Shown: piece after piece, positions 50,650 to 60,230 of the stretch | Numbering within the stretch: the first letter of the stretch is position 1 | How the letters are laid out: each line of letters opens with the position of its first letter | Source: Streptomyces liliifuscus | GTDB taxonomy: Bacteria; Actinomycetota; Actinomycetes; Streptomycetales; Streptomycetaceae | DNA length: 64,000 nt | Reading direction: 5' to 3' | NCBI RefSeq assembly: GCF_016598615.1 | Contig: NZ_CP066831.1 | Location: forward strand, 6,696,001 to 6,760,000 | The notes under the pieces: generated by a model | Databases searched by the model: none | What the model was told of the DNA's origin: nothing | Seen by the model: the letters and a program-made list of their open reading frames with translations, nothing else | Translations under genes and position numbers: made by a program

Positions 50650-50970
50650 ATGGCCTGGGTCCTGCTCGTCGTCGCCGGTCTGCTCGAAGTCGGCTGGTCG
50701 ATCGGTATGAAGTACACCGACGGTTTCACGCGGCTCGTGCCGAGCGTTCTCACCGGTGCGGGCATCGTCGCCAGCATGTTCCTGCTGTCGTACGCGGCGA
50801 AGACGCTGCCCATCGGTACCGCCTACGGCGTCTGGGTCGGCATCGGCGGGGCCGGGGCGGCGGTGTTCGGCATGGCGGTGCTGGGTGAACCCACGACCGC
50901 CGCCCGGATCTTCTTCGTCTGTCTGCTGCTGGTCGCCGTGGTGGGGCTGAAGGCGACCTCCGGTCACTGA
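50650..50970 (+). CDS. gdx: guanidinium exporter (SMR family, SugE/Gdx)
   Basis: 106-residue four-helix SMR transporter. E13 in G-L-L-E-V-G-W is the proton/substrate-coupling residue, and G-M-K-Y-T-D-G-F and G-T-A-Y-G-V-W-V-G-I-G are SugE/Gdx signatures. It exports guanidinium in exchange for protons as a dual-topology dimer. The riboswitch upstream supports this function over quaternary ammonium resistance. GGAGG precedes ATG 50650. Confidence 0.93.
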   Translation: MAWVLLVVAGLLEVGWSIGMKYTDGFTRLVPSVLTGAGIVASMFLLSYAAKTLPIGTAYGVWVGIGGAGAAVFGMAVLGEPTTAARIFFVCLLLVAVVGLKATSGH

Positions 50971-51006
50971 CCCCTGGACGCCGGGGGACGGCGGGCGGCC
51001 CCCGAA

Positions 51007-53415
51007 CTACGGGAAGCCGCCGAAGTTCGTCCCCGTGACCCCGCCGTCGTCCCCCGTTCCGTCCGTCGTTCCGCCGTCCGTCGTCGTACCGCCGTCGGTG
51101 GTGCCGCCGGAGTCGCCGGTGCCACCCGTGGGGAAGCCGGTGCCGCCGCCCGTCGTCGCGCCTCCGGTGGTCGCCCCTCCGTCGCCGGTGGTGCCGCCGT
51201 CGGTCGTCGTCCCGCCGTCGCCGGTGGTGCCGCCGTCCGTGGTGGTGCCGCCCGTCTGGCCCTCCGTCGCGGGGGTCTCCTCGCCGCCGGTGGTCGTGCC
51301 GCCGTTGTCCTGCCCGGCGTCCGTGCCCGGCTGGTCCTGGTCGGGGTCGGCCGGTGGCAGTTGCTGCTCCTCCGCGCCGTCCTGGAGCCGCAGGTCGAAG
51401 TCCTGGGCGGAGGTGCCCTTCAGAGCGGCCTTCGTGTACTGGGCCCAGATCTGCGCCGGGTAGCCGCCGCCGTTGATGCGGGGCTGTCCGAGCGCCCCGT
51501 ACAGCGGCTTGTGCGCGCCCGTGTCGGGGTCCTGGCCCATGATGGCGACGACCGTGGCGAGGTTCGGGGTGTAGCCGGCGAACCAGGCCGCCTGGTCCTC
51601 CTCCGCCGTGCCGGTCTTGCCCGCGGCGGGCCGCCCGGCGGCCTGCGCGGCCGTGCCGGTGCCGCCGTCGACGACGCTCTGCAGGACCGAGGTCGTGGTG
51701 TCGGCGGCCTCTCGGCTCACGGCCTGCCAGGTCTTGCGCTCGGGCAGGTCCACCACGTCCGCGCCGTCCTTGGTGATCTTCTCGATCATCGTGTACGTGC
51801 CGCGCTTGCCGTGGTTGGCGAGGGTCGCGTAGGCCTCCGCCATGTCGAGGACGCTGGCCGTGGCCGGGCCGAGTGCGATCGACGGGGACGCCGTCAGGTC
51901 GGGGGTGTCGGACGGGATGCCGAGGCCGACGGCGGTCTTCTCGACCTTCTCCGGGTCGACGTCCACGGCCATCTGCGCGTACACGGAGTTCACGGACTTG
52001 TCCGTGGCGGTGCGGACCGAGATCTGCCCGTACGAGACCTGGTCCTCGTTCTCCGGGGCGTACGTGCCGCCCTCCCAGCCCTGTACGGGGCGTTTGTTGG
52101 TGCCGTCGTAGACGGTGTTCGGGGTGATCGTGCGGCCGTCCTGCGTGGTCGAGTCGTTCTGCACGGCCGCGGTGAACACGAACGGCTTGAAGGTGGAGCC
52201 GACCTGGTAGTCCCGGCGGGTCGCGTTGTTGTAGTACTGCTTCGTGTAGTCGATGCCGCCGTACATCGCGAGGACCTTGCCGGTCTTCGGGTCGATGGAG
52301 GCGCCGCCCGCGCGGACGTAGTTGTCGACCTTGCGGTCCTTCTTGTCGAGCTTCTCCATCACCTGGTCGTCGACGGCCTTCACGAAGGCGTCCTGCTTGG
52401 GCTTCTGCAGGGTGGTCGTGATGCGGTAGCCGCCGGCGTTCAGCTCGTCCTCGTCGAGGATCTTGTTGTCGGTCAGGTAGTCGTTGACGGCCTTCACGAT
52501 GTAGCCGCGCTGGCCGGACATGCCGGCCGCGATCACCGTCTGCTTGGGCTCGGGGAACTTGACGCCCGAGCGCTCCGAGGAGGTGATCCACTTCTTCTTG
52601 ACCATGCCGTCGAGGACGTAGTTCCAGCGGGCCAGCGCCGCGGGCTTGTTCTCGGGGTGGGCGACCACGTCGTACTCGCTCGGCGCGTTGAGCAGCGAGG
52701 CCAGGTAGGCGCCCTGGCCGACCGTCAGGTCCTTGGCGTCGACGCCGTAGTAGGCCTGGGCGGCGGCCTGGATGCCGTAGGCGTTGCGGCCGAAGTAGCT
52801 GGTGTTGAGGTAGCCCTCAAGGATGTCGTCCTTGCTCTTCTCGCGGTCCAGCTTGATCGCGATGAAGAACTCCTTCGCCTTCCGGGTGACCGTCTGCTCC
52901 TGGGCCAGGTAGTAGTTCTTCACGTACTGCTGGGTGATCGTCGAGCCGGACTGCTTGCCCTTGCCGGTCGCGGTGTTCCAGCCGGCGCGGATCATCGCCT
53001 TGGGGTCGACCGCGGACTCGCTGTAGAAGTCGCGGTCCTCGGCGGCCAGCACCGCGTGCTGGGCGTCCTTGGAGATCAGCCCCAGGGTCACGTTCTCCCG
53101 GTTGACCTCGCCGTCACGGGCGAGCTGGCTGCCGTCCGAGTAAAGATAGACGTTGCTCTGCTTCATCGCCGCCGAGTTCGCGGCCGGGATCTTCACCAGG
53201 TAGTAGCCGAGTGCGAACAGGCCGATGAGGAGCAGGAGCCCGGTGAGGACCGTGCCGAGCACGATCCGCCAGGTGGGGATCAGGCGTCGCCATCCGGTGC
53301 GTTTCGGTCGCTTGGGCTTCTTGCCGGGTGTCTCCGGTGCCGCCGCGGCGGCGGGCCCCGGTTCCCTCGGTGCCCAGCCCTCGCTCGGCTGCTGCGGCTG
53401 CCGCTGGTCGTTCAT
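51007..53415 (-). CDS. class A penicillin-binding protein with Gly/Thr-rich C-terminal tail
   Basis: 802-residue bifunctional peptidoglycan synthase: cytoplasmic Pro-rich tail, one transmembrane helix at about 50-73, glycosyltransferase domain (E126-D-R-D-F; G-S-T-I-T-Q-Q), and transpeptidase with S407-T-F-K410, S-V-N and K600-T-G. The last 110 or so residues are a low-complexity G-G-T-T-T-D-G-G-T-T-G-D repeat (nt 51020-51300) that should reach through the wall. Monocistronic and divergent from the ABC exporter genes. Confidence 0.93.
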   Translation of the reverse strand: MNDQRQPQQPSEGWAPREPGPAAAAAPETPGKKPKRPKRTGWRRLIPTWRIVLGTVLTGLLLLIGLFALGYYLVKIPAANSAAMKQSNVYLYSDGSQLARDGEVNRENVTLGLISKDAQHAVLAAEDRDFYSESAVDPKAMIRAGWNTATGKGKQSGSTITQQYVKNYYLAQEQTVTRKAKEFFIAIKLDREKSKDDILEGYLNTSYFGRNAYGIQAAAQAYYGVDAKDLTVGQGAYLASLLNAPSEYDVVAHPENKPAALARWNYVLDGMVKKKWITSSERSGVKFPEPKQTVIAAGMSGQRGYIVKAVNDYLTDNKILDEDELNAGGYRITTTLQKPKQDAFVKAVDDQVMEKLDKKDRKVDNYVRAGGASIDPKTGKVLAMYGGIDYTKQYYNNATRRDYQVGSTFKPFVFTAAVQNDSTTQDGRTITPNTVYDGTNKRPVQGWEGGTYAPENEDQVSYGQISVRTATDKSVNSVYAQMAVDVDPEKVEKTAVGLGIPSDTPDLTASPSIALGPATASVLDMAEAYATLANHGKRGTYTMIEKITKDGADVVDLPERKTWQAVSREAADTTTSVLQSVVDGGTGTAAQAAGRPAAGKTGTAEEDQAAWFAGYTPNLATVVAIMGQDPDTGAHKPLYGALGQPRINGGGYPAQIWAQYTKAALKGTSAQDFDLRLQDGAEEQQLPPADPDQDQPGTDAGQDNGGTTTGGEETPATEGQTGGTTTDGGTTGDGGTTTDGGTTGDGGATTGGATTGGGTGFPTGGTGDSGGTTDGGTTTDGGTTDGTGDDGGVTGTNFGGFP

Positions 53416-53566
53416 GTTGTGCCGGACTCCCGTTTCGCGTCATACGTCTCGTACGCCCTCGTACGCCTTGTGCGCCCCTCCTTGAAGACTGTCGCACCCG
53501 GCGATTCGTTCCCGGCACGTGGCACGCGTCCCGGGGAGAAAATGCGTGGCACGCGAAACGGCTCCC

Positions 53567-53578
53567 GGGCTAGGCTCC
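53567..53578 (+). promoter_or_regulatory. promoter -10 region of the ABC-2 exporter operon
   Basis: GGGCTAGGCTCC contains TAGGCT (about 53570-53575), 40 bp before the first permease start. A CGTGGCACGCG direct repeat (about 53515 and 53546) lies just upstream. Confidence 0.4.
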
Positions 53579-53614
53579 TGCGCTTTGGCTCGGACCGGTC
53601 GAAGGGGGCCCGAC

Positions 53615-54424
53615 GTGGGGACTTGGCGGTTGTACGCGGCCGTCGCGACGGGCGCGTTCCGGCGGTACGCGACCTACCGGGTGGCGACCGCCGCGGGCGT
53701 GTTCACCAACACCGTCTTCGGGCTGATCCTGGCGTACACGTACATCGCGCTGTGGGACGAAAGGCCTGGCCTCGGCGGGTACGACCAGTCCCAGGCGGTG
53801 ACGTACGTGTGGCTCGGGCAGGGGCTGCTCGCGGCGGTCGCGGTGATCGGCGGCGGCTTCGAGGACGAGATGATCGAGAGAATCCGTACGGGTGACATCG
53901 CGATCGACCTCTACCGGCCCGCGGACCTCCAGATGTGGTGGCTGGCGGCCGACGCGGGGCGGTCCGCGTTCCAGTTGGTGGGGCGTGGTGTGGTGCCGAT
54001 GGCGTTCGGGGGGCTCGTGTTCCAGCTCGCGCTCCCCACCGATGCCGGGACCTGGCTGGCGTTCCTCGTCGCCGTCGTCCTGGGCGTCCTGGTGAGTTTC
54101 GCGATCCGCTATCTCGTGGCGCTGATGGCGTTCTGGTTCATGGACGGGGCGGGTGTGCAGCAGCTGGCGGTGCTCGCGGGGCTCTTCTTCTCCGGGATGA
54201 CGCTGCCGCTGAACGTCTTTCCGGGTGTCCTCGGCGAGCTGGCCCGGGCGCTGCCCTGGTCGGCGCTCATCCAGGCCCCGGCGGATGTGCTGCTCGGCGA
54301 GCGCACGGGCCTCGCTCTGCTGCGGACGTACGCCTTCCAGGCCGCGTGGGCCGTCGGGCTGCTCGCGGTGGGCCGCCTGGTCCAGTCGGCGGCGACGCGC
54401 AGGGTGGTGGTCCAGGGTGGCTGA
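53615..54424 (+). CDS. ABC-2 type exporter permease (first subunit)
   Basis: 269-residue permease with six helices, of the ABC-2 family that pairs two similar permeases: R-Y-A-T-Y-R-V-A-T-A-A-G near the N-terminus and D-L-Y-R-P-A-D-L-Q-M-W-W in the middle, which is the daunorubicin/teichoic-like family hallmark. GTG 53615 follows AAGGGGG. It overlaps the second permease by eight bases and an ATPase gene follows. Substrate unknown. Confidence 0.82.
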   Translation: MGTWRLYAAVATGAFRRYATYRVATAAGVFTNTVFGLILAYTYIALWDERPGLGGYDQSQAVTYVWLGQGLLAAVAVIGGGFEDEMIERIRTGDIAIDLYRPADLQMWWLAADAGRSAFQLVGRGVVPMAFGGLVFQLALPTDAGTWLAFLVAVVLGVLVSFAIRYLVALMAFWFMDGAGVQQLAVLAGLFFSGMTLPLNVFPGVLGELARALPWSALIQAPADVLLGERTGLALLRTYAFQAAWAVGLLAVGRLVQSAATRRVVVQGG

Positions 54425-55283
54425 CCTGGGGGAGAGGCACGACGTGCACCGCGGCTTCCCGCCGACCGGTCGCTCGCGTGCGGTGGACGGGCTGCGGGCC
54501 TACCGGCTGATCGCCTGGATGTGGATCCGCTCGACGATGGCGTACCGCGCGTCCTTCGCGATGACCGTCTTCGGCAACTTCGCGGGGACCGCGCTCGACT
54601 TCGTCACGATCCTGCTGATGTTCTCGCGGGTCGACGAGCTCGGCGGCTACTCGCTGGGCGAGGTGGCGTTCCTGTACGGGCTGTCCAGTGCCGCGTTCGG
54701 CCTCGCCGATCTGGCGTTCGGCTCGGTGGAGCGGCTCGGGCAGCGGGTGCGTGACGGCACGCTCGACTCGCTGCTCGTACGGCCGGCGCCGGTGCTCGCG
54801 CAGGTCGCCGCGGACCGGTTCGCGCTGCGCCGCCTGGGCCGGATCACGCAGGGGCTGCTGGTCCTCGGGTACGCGCTCGTCGTGGTCGACATCTCCTGGA
54901 CGCCGCTGAAGGTGCTGCTGATGCCGGTGATGGTGGTCAGTGGGGCCGCCATCTTCGCGTCGGTGTTCGTGGTGGGCGCGGCCTTCCAGTTCGTGGCGCA
55001 GGACGCGTCCCAGGTGCAGAACTCCTTCACGTACGGCGGCACCACTCTGCTGCAGTATCCGCCGACGGTCTTCGCGAAGGACCTGGTGCGCGGGGTGACG
55101 TTCGTGCTGCCGCTGGCCTTCGTCAACTGGCTGCCCGCGCTGTACGTGCTGGACCGGCCCTATCCGCTCGACCTGCCCGAGTGGGTCGCGTTCCTGCCGC
55201 CGCTGGTGGCGGTCGTCTGCTGCGCGCTCTCGGGGGTCGCCTGGCGCGCGGGTCTTCGTTCGTACCGGAGCACGGGGAGTTAG
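54417..55283 (+). CDS. ABC-2 type exporter permease (second subunit)
   Basis: 288-residue permease, six helices, distantly similar to the first subunit (R-A-Y-R-L-I-A-W-M-W-I-R-S-T-M-A-Y-R; D-S-L-L-V-R-P-A-P-V-L-A-Q). The GTG at 54417 lies inside the upstream gene's end. Together with the first permease it forms a heterodimeric channel driven by the next gene's ATPase. Confidence 0.82.
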   Translation: MADLGERHDVHRGFPPTGRSRAVDGLRAYRLIAWMWIRSTMAYRASFAMTVFGNFAGTALDFVTILLMFSRVDELGGYSLGEVAFLYGLSSAAFGLADLAFGSVERLGQRVRDGTLDSLLVRPAPVLAQVAADRFALRRLGRITQGLLVLGYALVVVDISWTPLKVLLMPVMVVSGAAIFASVFVVGAAFQFVAQDASQVQNSFTYGGTTLLQYPPTVFAKDLVRGVTFVLPLAFVNWLPALYVLDRPYPLDLPEWVAFLPPLVAVVCCALSGVAWRAGLRSYRSTGS

Positions 55284-55289
55284 CCGCAC

Positions 55290-56291
55290 ATGAAAACGCA
55301 GACGGACGTCGATCCCGCCGGCGGCCACGCCGAGGGCTTCATTCACCTCGACCGCGTCGAGAAGGTATTCGACGTACGCAAGAAGACCGGCTTCATGCGC
55401 AGTGAGCGGCGGCAGGTGCGGGCGGTCGACTCGATCTCCTTCGCCGTGGCGCGCGGCGAGATGGTCGGCTACATCGGGCCGAACGGCGCGGGCAAGTCCA
55501 CCACCATCAAGATGCTCACCGGCATCCTCACCCCGAGCGGCGGACGGCTCCGGGTGGCGGGTATCGATCCGTCCCGCGAGCGCACCCGGCTCGCGCAGCG
55601 CATCGGGGTGGTGTTCGGGCAGCGGACGACCCTGTGGTGGGACCTCCCGCTGATCGACTCGTACCGGCTGATGCACCGCATGTACCGGATCCCGGACGCC
55701 CGGTACGCCGAGAACCTGGACCGGTGTGTCGAACTCCTGGAACTGGGCGAGCTGTTGGACGTCCCCGTACGGCAGCTGTCGCTCGGGCAGCGGATGCGCG
55801 GGGACATCGCTGCGGCGCTGCTGCACGACCCGGAGGTGCTGTACCTGGACGAGCCGACGATCGGGCTCGACGTGGTCAGCAAGGCGAAGGTGCGGGAGTT
55901 CCTGCGGCACCTCAACGCCGAGCGCGGCACGACCGTCCTGCTCACCACCCACGACCTGACCGACATCGAGCAGCTGTGCCGGCGGGTGATGGTCATCGAC
56001 CACGGGCGTCTGATGTACGACGGGCCGCTGACCGGGCTGCACGAGATCGGTGAGAGCGAGCGGACGCTCATGGTGGACCTGGAGCGTGAACTCCCGCCCA
56101 TCGAGGTCGAGTCGGCGCGGGTGGTGAAGGTCGAGGGGCCCCGGCAGTGGCTCGCGTTCCCGGCGGCGGAGTCGGCGGCGCCGCTCGTGGCGCGGATCGC
56201 CGCCGCGTATCCGCTGGTGGACCTGTCGGTACGTGAGCCTGACATCGAGGCGGTCATCAGCCGCATGTACGAGGAGAAGGCAACCTCGTAG
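55290..56291 (+). CDS. ABC-2 exporter ATP-binding protein
   Basis: 333-residue ATPase with Walker A G-P-N-G-A-G-K-S-T (63-71), an R-Q-L-S-L-G-Q-R-M-R signature in place of the usual L-S-G-G-Q, Walker B Y-L-D-E-P-T-I-G-L-D and H-loop T-H-D. The C-terminal extension (about 250-333) is typical of exporters in this group. It is preceded by both permeases within 7 bp, forming a complete three-gene exporter. Cargo unknown. Confidence 0.88.
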   Translation: MKTQTDVDPAGGHAEGFIHLDRVEKVFDVRKKTGFMRSERRQVRAVDSISFAVARGEMVGYIGPNGAGKSTTIKMLTGILTPSGGRLRVAGIDPSRERTRLAQRIGVVFGQRTTLWWDLPLIDSYRLMHRMYRIPDARYAENLDRCVELLELGELLDVPVRQLSLGQRMRGDIAAALLHDPEVLYLDEPTIGLDVVSKAKVREFLRHLNAERGTTVLLTTHDLTDIEQLCRRVMVIDHGRLMYDGPLTGLHEIGESERTLMVDLERELPPIEVESARVVKVEGPRQWLAFPAAESAAPLVARIAAAYPLVDLSVREPDIEAVISRMYEEKATS

Positions 56292-56301
56292 GCTTCTGTC
56301 C

Positions 56302-57195
56302 ATGACGGACGAACTCCCCGACGGGCTTCCCGAGCTGCGAGCCTCCGACGCCGACCGCGAACAGGTCGCCGAAGTGCTGAGGGACGCCCTCGCGGAGGGC
56401 CGCCTCGACATGGAGGAGTTCGAGGAGCGTCTGGAGGCGACGTACAAGGCGCGTACGTACAAGGACCTGGCGCCCATCACGCGGGATCTGCCCGCGCCCG
56501 GGGTGACTCCTCCCGCTCCCACCGTCTCCATGGTCAAGCAGCCCGCGGGGGCCGGCGGCTGGGCGGGCCGGATCGTCGGCGGTGACGGTTCGTCCCGGTG
56601 GGGTGTCGCGATTCTGGGCGGGTTCGAGCGCAAGGGGCGCTGGACCATGCCGAAGCAGTTCAACTCCTTCGCGTTCTGGGGTGGCGGTGTCATCGACCTG
56701 CGCGAGGCGAACTTCGCCGACGGCGAGGTCGTCGTCAACTGCGTCGCGATCATGGGCGGGATGAGTGTGATCGTGCCGCCGGGTGTCGAGGTCGTCGTCC
56801 GCGGCATCGGCGTCATGGGCGGCTTCGACCACAGCGAGGAGGGCGTCGAGGGCGACCCCGGCGCCCCGCGTGTCGTCGTCACCGGGTTCGCCTTCTGGGG
56901 CGGTGTCGGTATCGAGCGCAAGCTGACCCGGGCCGAGCGGCTCCGCCAGAAGGAGGAGCGGCGGCTGGAGAAGCTGGAGCGGAAGGCCGCGCGGCAGGAG
57001 GAGTTGGAGGAGTCCCGGCGCCGGGCCCTTGAGGGCTCCGGCGCCGGCGACTTGGGCCATCGGGACTCGTTGGACGACGCGCGGTCCATCCACCGGGCCG
57101 CGATGGAGCAGCATCGGGAGATGATGCGGGAGCATCGGGAGGCTCGGCGGGAGGAACGTCGTGAGCGGCGGGACGAGCGGCGGGACCGGGACTGA
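56302..57195 (+). CDS. DUF1707 protein with cell-wall-active-antibiotic-response domain and coiled-coil tail
   Basis: 297 residues. DUF1707 at about 10-62 (L-R-A-S-D-A-D-R-E-Q-V-A-E-V-L) is followed by a beta-helical LiaF-like domain with repeated G-G-F/F-W-G-G turns and a C-terminal Arg/Glu-rich helix (R-R-E-E-R-R-E-R-R-D-E-R-R) likely to form a coiled coil. It starts 10 bp after the ABC ATPase gene, so it may be in the same operon and sense envelope stress. Function unproven. Confidence 0.78.
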   Translation: MTDELPDGLPELRASDADREQVAEVLRDALAEGRLDMEEFEERLEATYKARTYKDLAPITRDLPAPGVTPPAPTVSMVKQPAGAGGWAGRIVGGDGSSRWGVAILGGFERKGRWTMPKQFNSFAFWGGGVIDLREANFADGEVVVNCVAIMGGMSVIVPPGVEVVVRGIGVMGGFDHSEEGVEGDPGAPRVVVTGFAFWGGVGIERKLTRAERLRQKEERRLEKLERKAARQEELEESRRRALEGSGAGDLGHRDSLDDARSIHRAAMEQHREMMREHREARREERRERRDERRDRD

Positions 57196-57251
57196 TCCCT
57201 GGCCCCGGCCCGAGCGCTCCCGCAGGTAGTGCCGTGCAGCGCGGGCCGGAT

Positions 57252-57290
57252 GTGGCTGGTCGCGCAGTTCCCCGCGCCCCTTTGGGGCGC
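57252..57290. terminator. dispersed repeat copy with hairpin after the DUF1707 gene
   Basis: GCGCAGTTCCCCGCGCCCC at 57262-57280, closed by TTTGGGGCGC. It lies between convergent genes and ends right at the SGNH stop. Confidence 0.7.
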
Positions 57291-58607
57291 TCACAGCTCG
57301 GCCGGAGCTGATCCCTTCAGGTCCTTCAGGTCGAAGACCTCCGCCATGCGCTTGTAGCCCTTGTCGCTGGGGTGGAGGTGGTCGCCCGAGTCGTAGTCGG
57401 AGCGCAGGCGGCGGGGGTTGTAGGGGTCGCGGAGTGCCTTGTCGAAGTCGACGTAGGCGTCGTAGACCTTGCCGGCGCGGATCTGGGCGTTGACGGCCTG
57501 GCGGGTGTCCTCCAGGTGTGGCCGGTAGCCGCGGTGGCCCTGGAAGGGCATGAGCGTGGCTCCGACGACCCGCAGGCCCCGGGCGTGGGCCAGCCGCTTC
57601 AGTTCGCGCAGCCCGGCGGTGATCTTGTTCGCGTCGGTCTGCTGGGGCGTACGGAGGATGTCGTTGACGCCGAGGGCGATCACGACCGCCCTGACGTTCG
57701 TACGGCCGAGCACGTCACGGTTGAAGCGGATCAGGCCGCTCGGGTTCTCGGCGGGCCGGCCGAGGCCGCTGCCGAGGACGCGGTTTCCGCTGATGCCCTG
57801 GTTGACCACGCTGTAGCGGGGCCCGTTCGAGTTGTCGCGCAGCCGGTCGGCGAGGACGTCCGTCCAGCGCCTGTTCTCGCCCACGGACGAGGTCGAGCCG
57901 TCGGTGAGCGAGTCGCCGATGACGACGACCGTGCCGTCCGACTCGTTGCTCAGCACGTCCAGCGCGGTCACATAGCGCCAGTACGGCGTCTGCCCGGTGT
58001 ACGCGGTGCCGGTCACGTCCTCCGTGAGGTCGCCCTCGGCGGTGTACGAGATCTGCCGTGCCTGCGGGTGGATGGTGACCGGCCCGGACGGGGTCGGCGA
58101 GTACGTCGTCACCAGCACGTCCGTGTCGTGCGGGACGAGCAGGCGCACGGCGTCGCTGACCACCTGCTGCCCGGCCGGCACGACCACCGACGGGCTGCCG
58201 CGGAAGGTGAGGCGGCGCATGGTGCCGGTGGCGGCGGCGGGGTTGTTCGCGGCGGCCGCGACGGCGACCGAGGCGTGCGTGATGCTGAGCGGCTGCTGTC
58301 CGTAGAGGTTGGACAGGGTGATCCGGGCCGCGGTGCCGCCGACGCCGACATGCACCACGTTGCGGACCGAACGGCCCGCCATCCCGTTGGTCTCGGTGCC
58401 GGGCTCCGCCCCTGACGGGGACGCAGACCAGGCGCCGACCCAGGTGCCGACGGACGCGGGGGCCGCCGAGTTGTGTGGTGTACCGCCGCCCACGAGCGGC
58501 TTCTCCTCGCCGTCGTCGGCGGCGACCCCGACGTATATGGCGGCTGAGATGACCACGACTACGGCGACGATCGCGGCCAGCAAGGCATAACCGTGACGCT
58601 TGGTCAT
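57291..58607 (-). CDS. secreted/membrane-anchored SGNH-family hydrolase
   Basis: 438 residues. An N-terminal anchor or uncleaved signal at about 8-28 precedes a Ser/Ala-rich linker, an N-terminal beta domain and an SGNH esterase domain with S233 (I-G-D-S-L-T-D-G), G-I-S-G-N-R-V, G-V-N-D-I and C-terminal H-L-H-P-S-D. It probably deacylates a cell-surface or extracellular ester. ATG 58607 has GGAG about ten bases upstream; a longer N-terminus would delay the anchor. Confidence 0.82.
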   Translation of the reverse strand: MTKRHGYALLAAIVAVVVVISAAIYVGVAADDGEEKPLVGGGTPHNSAAPASVGTWVGAWSASPSGAEPGTETNGMAGRSVRNVVHVGVGGTAARITLSNLYGQQPLSITHASVAVAAAANNPAAATGTMRRLTFRGSPSVVVPAGQQVVSDAVRLLVPHDTDVLVTTYSPTPSGPVTIHPQARQISYTAEGDLTEDVTGTAYTGQTPYWRYVTALDVLSNESDGTVVVIGDSLTDGSTSSVGENRRWTDVLADRLRDNSNGPRYSVVNQGISGNRVLGSGLGRPAENPSGLIRFNRDVLGRTNVRAVVIALGVNDILRTPQQTDANKITAGLRELKRLAHARGLRVVGATLMPFQGHRGYRPHLEDTRQAVNAQIRAGKVYDAYVDFDKALRDPYNPRRLRSDYDSGDHLHPSDKGYKRMAEVFDLKDLKGSAPAEL

Positions 58608-58826
58608 GCGGTGCAAGTCTCCTCGGGCAGTGGGAGCCCGAGGCTCCGATGTGATGACCCCATGATGAGGCATGGCGTGGGGGAAGCGGACAGGGCCCCA
58701 TTGCCCCCGCCGCCCGTATCCGGTTTTTCCGGCCCCGCCCGGCAAGACGCCGGGAACTCCTGTTCCGTTCCAGTAGTCGGTCAGGTTGGGACAATGGGTG
58801 TGGGGGACAGGGAACGGGTGGAGTGG

Positions 58827-60188
58827 ATGGAAAGCACGAAAGCGGATCAAACGGATGACGCGGGGCCCGAAGGGCAGCATGCCCGGCCCGGCGGTGTGGC
58901 GAACCGCACGGTGCCCGGGCGCGCGATGAACTCGTTCAGCCCCGCGGACGAGGAGAAGTTCCGCGGGGTGCGCCGGATGAAACTCACGGCGACGGGCATG
59001 CTGCTGTTCGTCGCCGTCGTGTACGTACTGGCCAAGTGGGCCGGGAACTCCGGTGCGGGCGCCTGGACGGGCTATGTCGCCGCCGCCGCAGAGGCCGGCA
59101 TGGTCGGCGCGCTCGCCGACTGGTTCGCCGTCACCGCGCTGTTCCGGCACCCCCTCGGCATCCCCATCCCGCACACCGCGATCATCCCCACCAAGAAGGA
59201 CCAGCTCGGCGTCTCCCTGGGCGAGTTCGTCGGCGAGAACTTCCTCTCGCAGGACGTCGTACGGCAGCGGCTGCGCTCCGTCGGCATCGGCAGCCGCCTC
59301 GGCGCCTGGCTGGCCCATCCGGAGCACGCCGACCGGGTGACCGCGGAGCTGGCCACCGCCCTGCGCGGCGCCCTCGCCGTGCTGCGCGACTCGGATGTGC
59401 AGGCCGTCGTCGGCGAGGCCATCAACCGGCGGGCCGACGCCCAGGAGATCGCCCCCGGCATAGGGAAGACGCTGGAGAAGGTCGTCGCGGACGGCGGCCA
59501 CCGGCGCGTCGTCGACCTGATCTGCGTACGCGCCCACGACTGGCTGGTCCTCCACAACGACCAGGTGATGGACGCCGTACAGGGCGGCGCCCCCGGCTGG
59601 ACCCCGCGGTTCGTCGACAAGCGGGTCGGCGAGCGCGTCTACAAGGAACTGCTGCGTTTCGTCACCGAGATGCGCGACATGCCCGCCCACCCCGCCCGCG
59701 GCGCCCTCGACCGGTTCCTCACCGACTTCGCCTCCGACCTCCAGTCCGACACCGACACCCGCGCCCGGGTGGAGAACCTCAAGCGGGAGGTCCTCGGCCG
59801 CGGCGAGGTCCAGGATCTGATCGCGTCAGCCTGGTCCTCCGTACGGCAGATGATCGTGTCCGCGGCGGAGGACGAGCGCAGCGAACTGCGGCTGCGCGTG
59901 CGGGCCTCGCTGCTCTCGCTCGGTGCGCGCATGGCCACCGACGCGAAGCTCCAGGCCAAGGTCGACGGCTGGGTCGAGGGGGCCGCGGTGTACGTCGTGA
60001 CGACGTACCGAGACGAGATCACCTCGCTCATCACGGACACGGTGGCGGGCTGGGACGCCGAGCACACCTCGAAGAAGATCGAGGCGCACATCGGGCGGGA
60101 TCTGCAGTTCATCCGGATCAACGGCACGGTGGTTGGCTCGCTGGCGGGCCTTCTGATCTATACGGTGTCCCGGGTTCTGGGGGCGTAG
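58827..60188 (+). CDS. DUF445 family membrane protein
   Basis: 453 residues: an N-terminal polar tail, two closely spaced helices at about 52-95 with A-E-A-G-M-V-G-A-L-A-D-W-F-A-V-T-A-L-F-R (the DUF445 signature), a long cytoplasmic alpha-helical domain, and a C-terminal helix ending S-R-V-L-G-A. Function unknown. ATG 58827 has GTGGAG upstream; another ATG 33 bases earlier is possible. Confidence 0.8.
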   Translation: MESTKADQTDDAGPEGQHARPGGVANRTVPGRAMNSFSPADEEKFRGVRRMKLTATGMLLFVAVVYVLAKWAGNSGAGAWTGYVAAAAEAGMVGALADWFAVTALFRHPLGIPIPHTAIIPTKKDQLGVSLGEFVGENFLSQDVVRQRLRSVGIGSRLGAWLAHPEHADRVTAELATALRGALAVLRDSDVQAVVGEAINRRADAQEIAPGIGKTLEKVVADGGHRRVVDLICVRAHDWLVLHNDQVMDAVQGGAPGWTPRFVDKRVGERVYKELLRFVTEMRDMPAHPARGALDRFLTDFASDLQSDTDTRARVENLKREVLGRGEVQDLIASAWSSVRQMIVSAAEDERSELRLRVRASLLSLGARMATDAKLQAKVDGWVEGAAVYVVTTYRDEITSLITDTVAGWDAEHTSKKIEAHIGRDLQFIRINGTVVGSLAGLLIYTVSRVLGA

Positions 60189-60230
60189 CGCTCCGCGGGG
60201 TGCGCGGGTGTGGGTTGCGGGTTCGTCCGC

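Noticed and set aside
54267..57089. 940-codon minus-strand frame opposite the ABC exporter genes
   Set aside because: It covers four well-supported plus-strand genes and has no recognisable motif.
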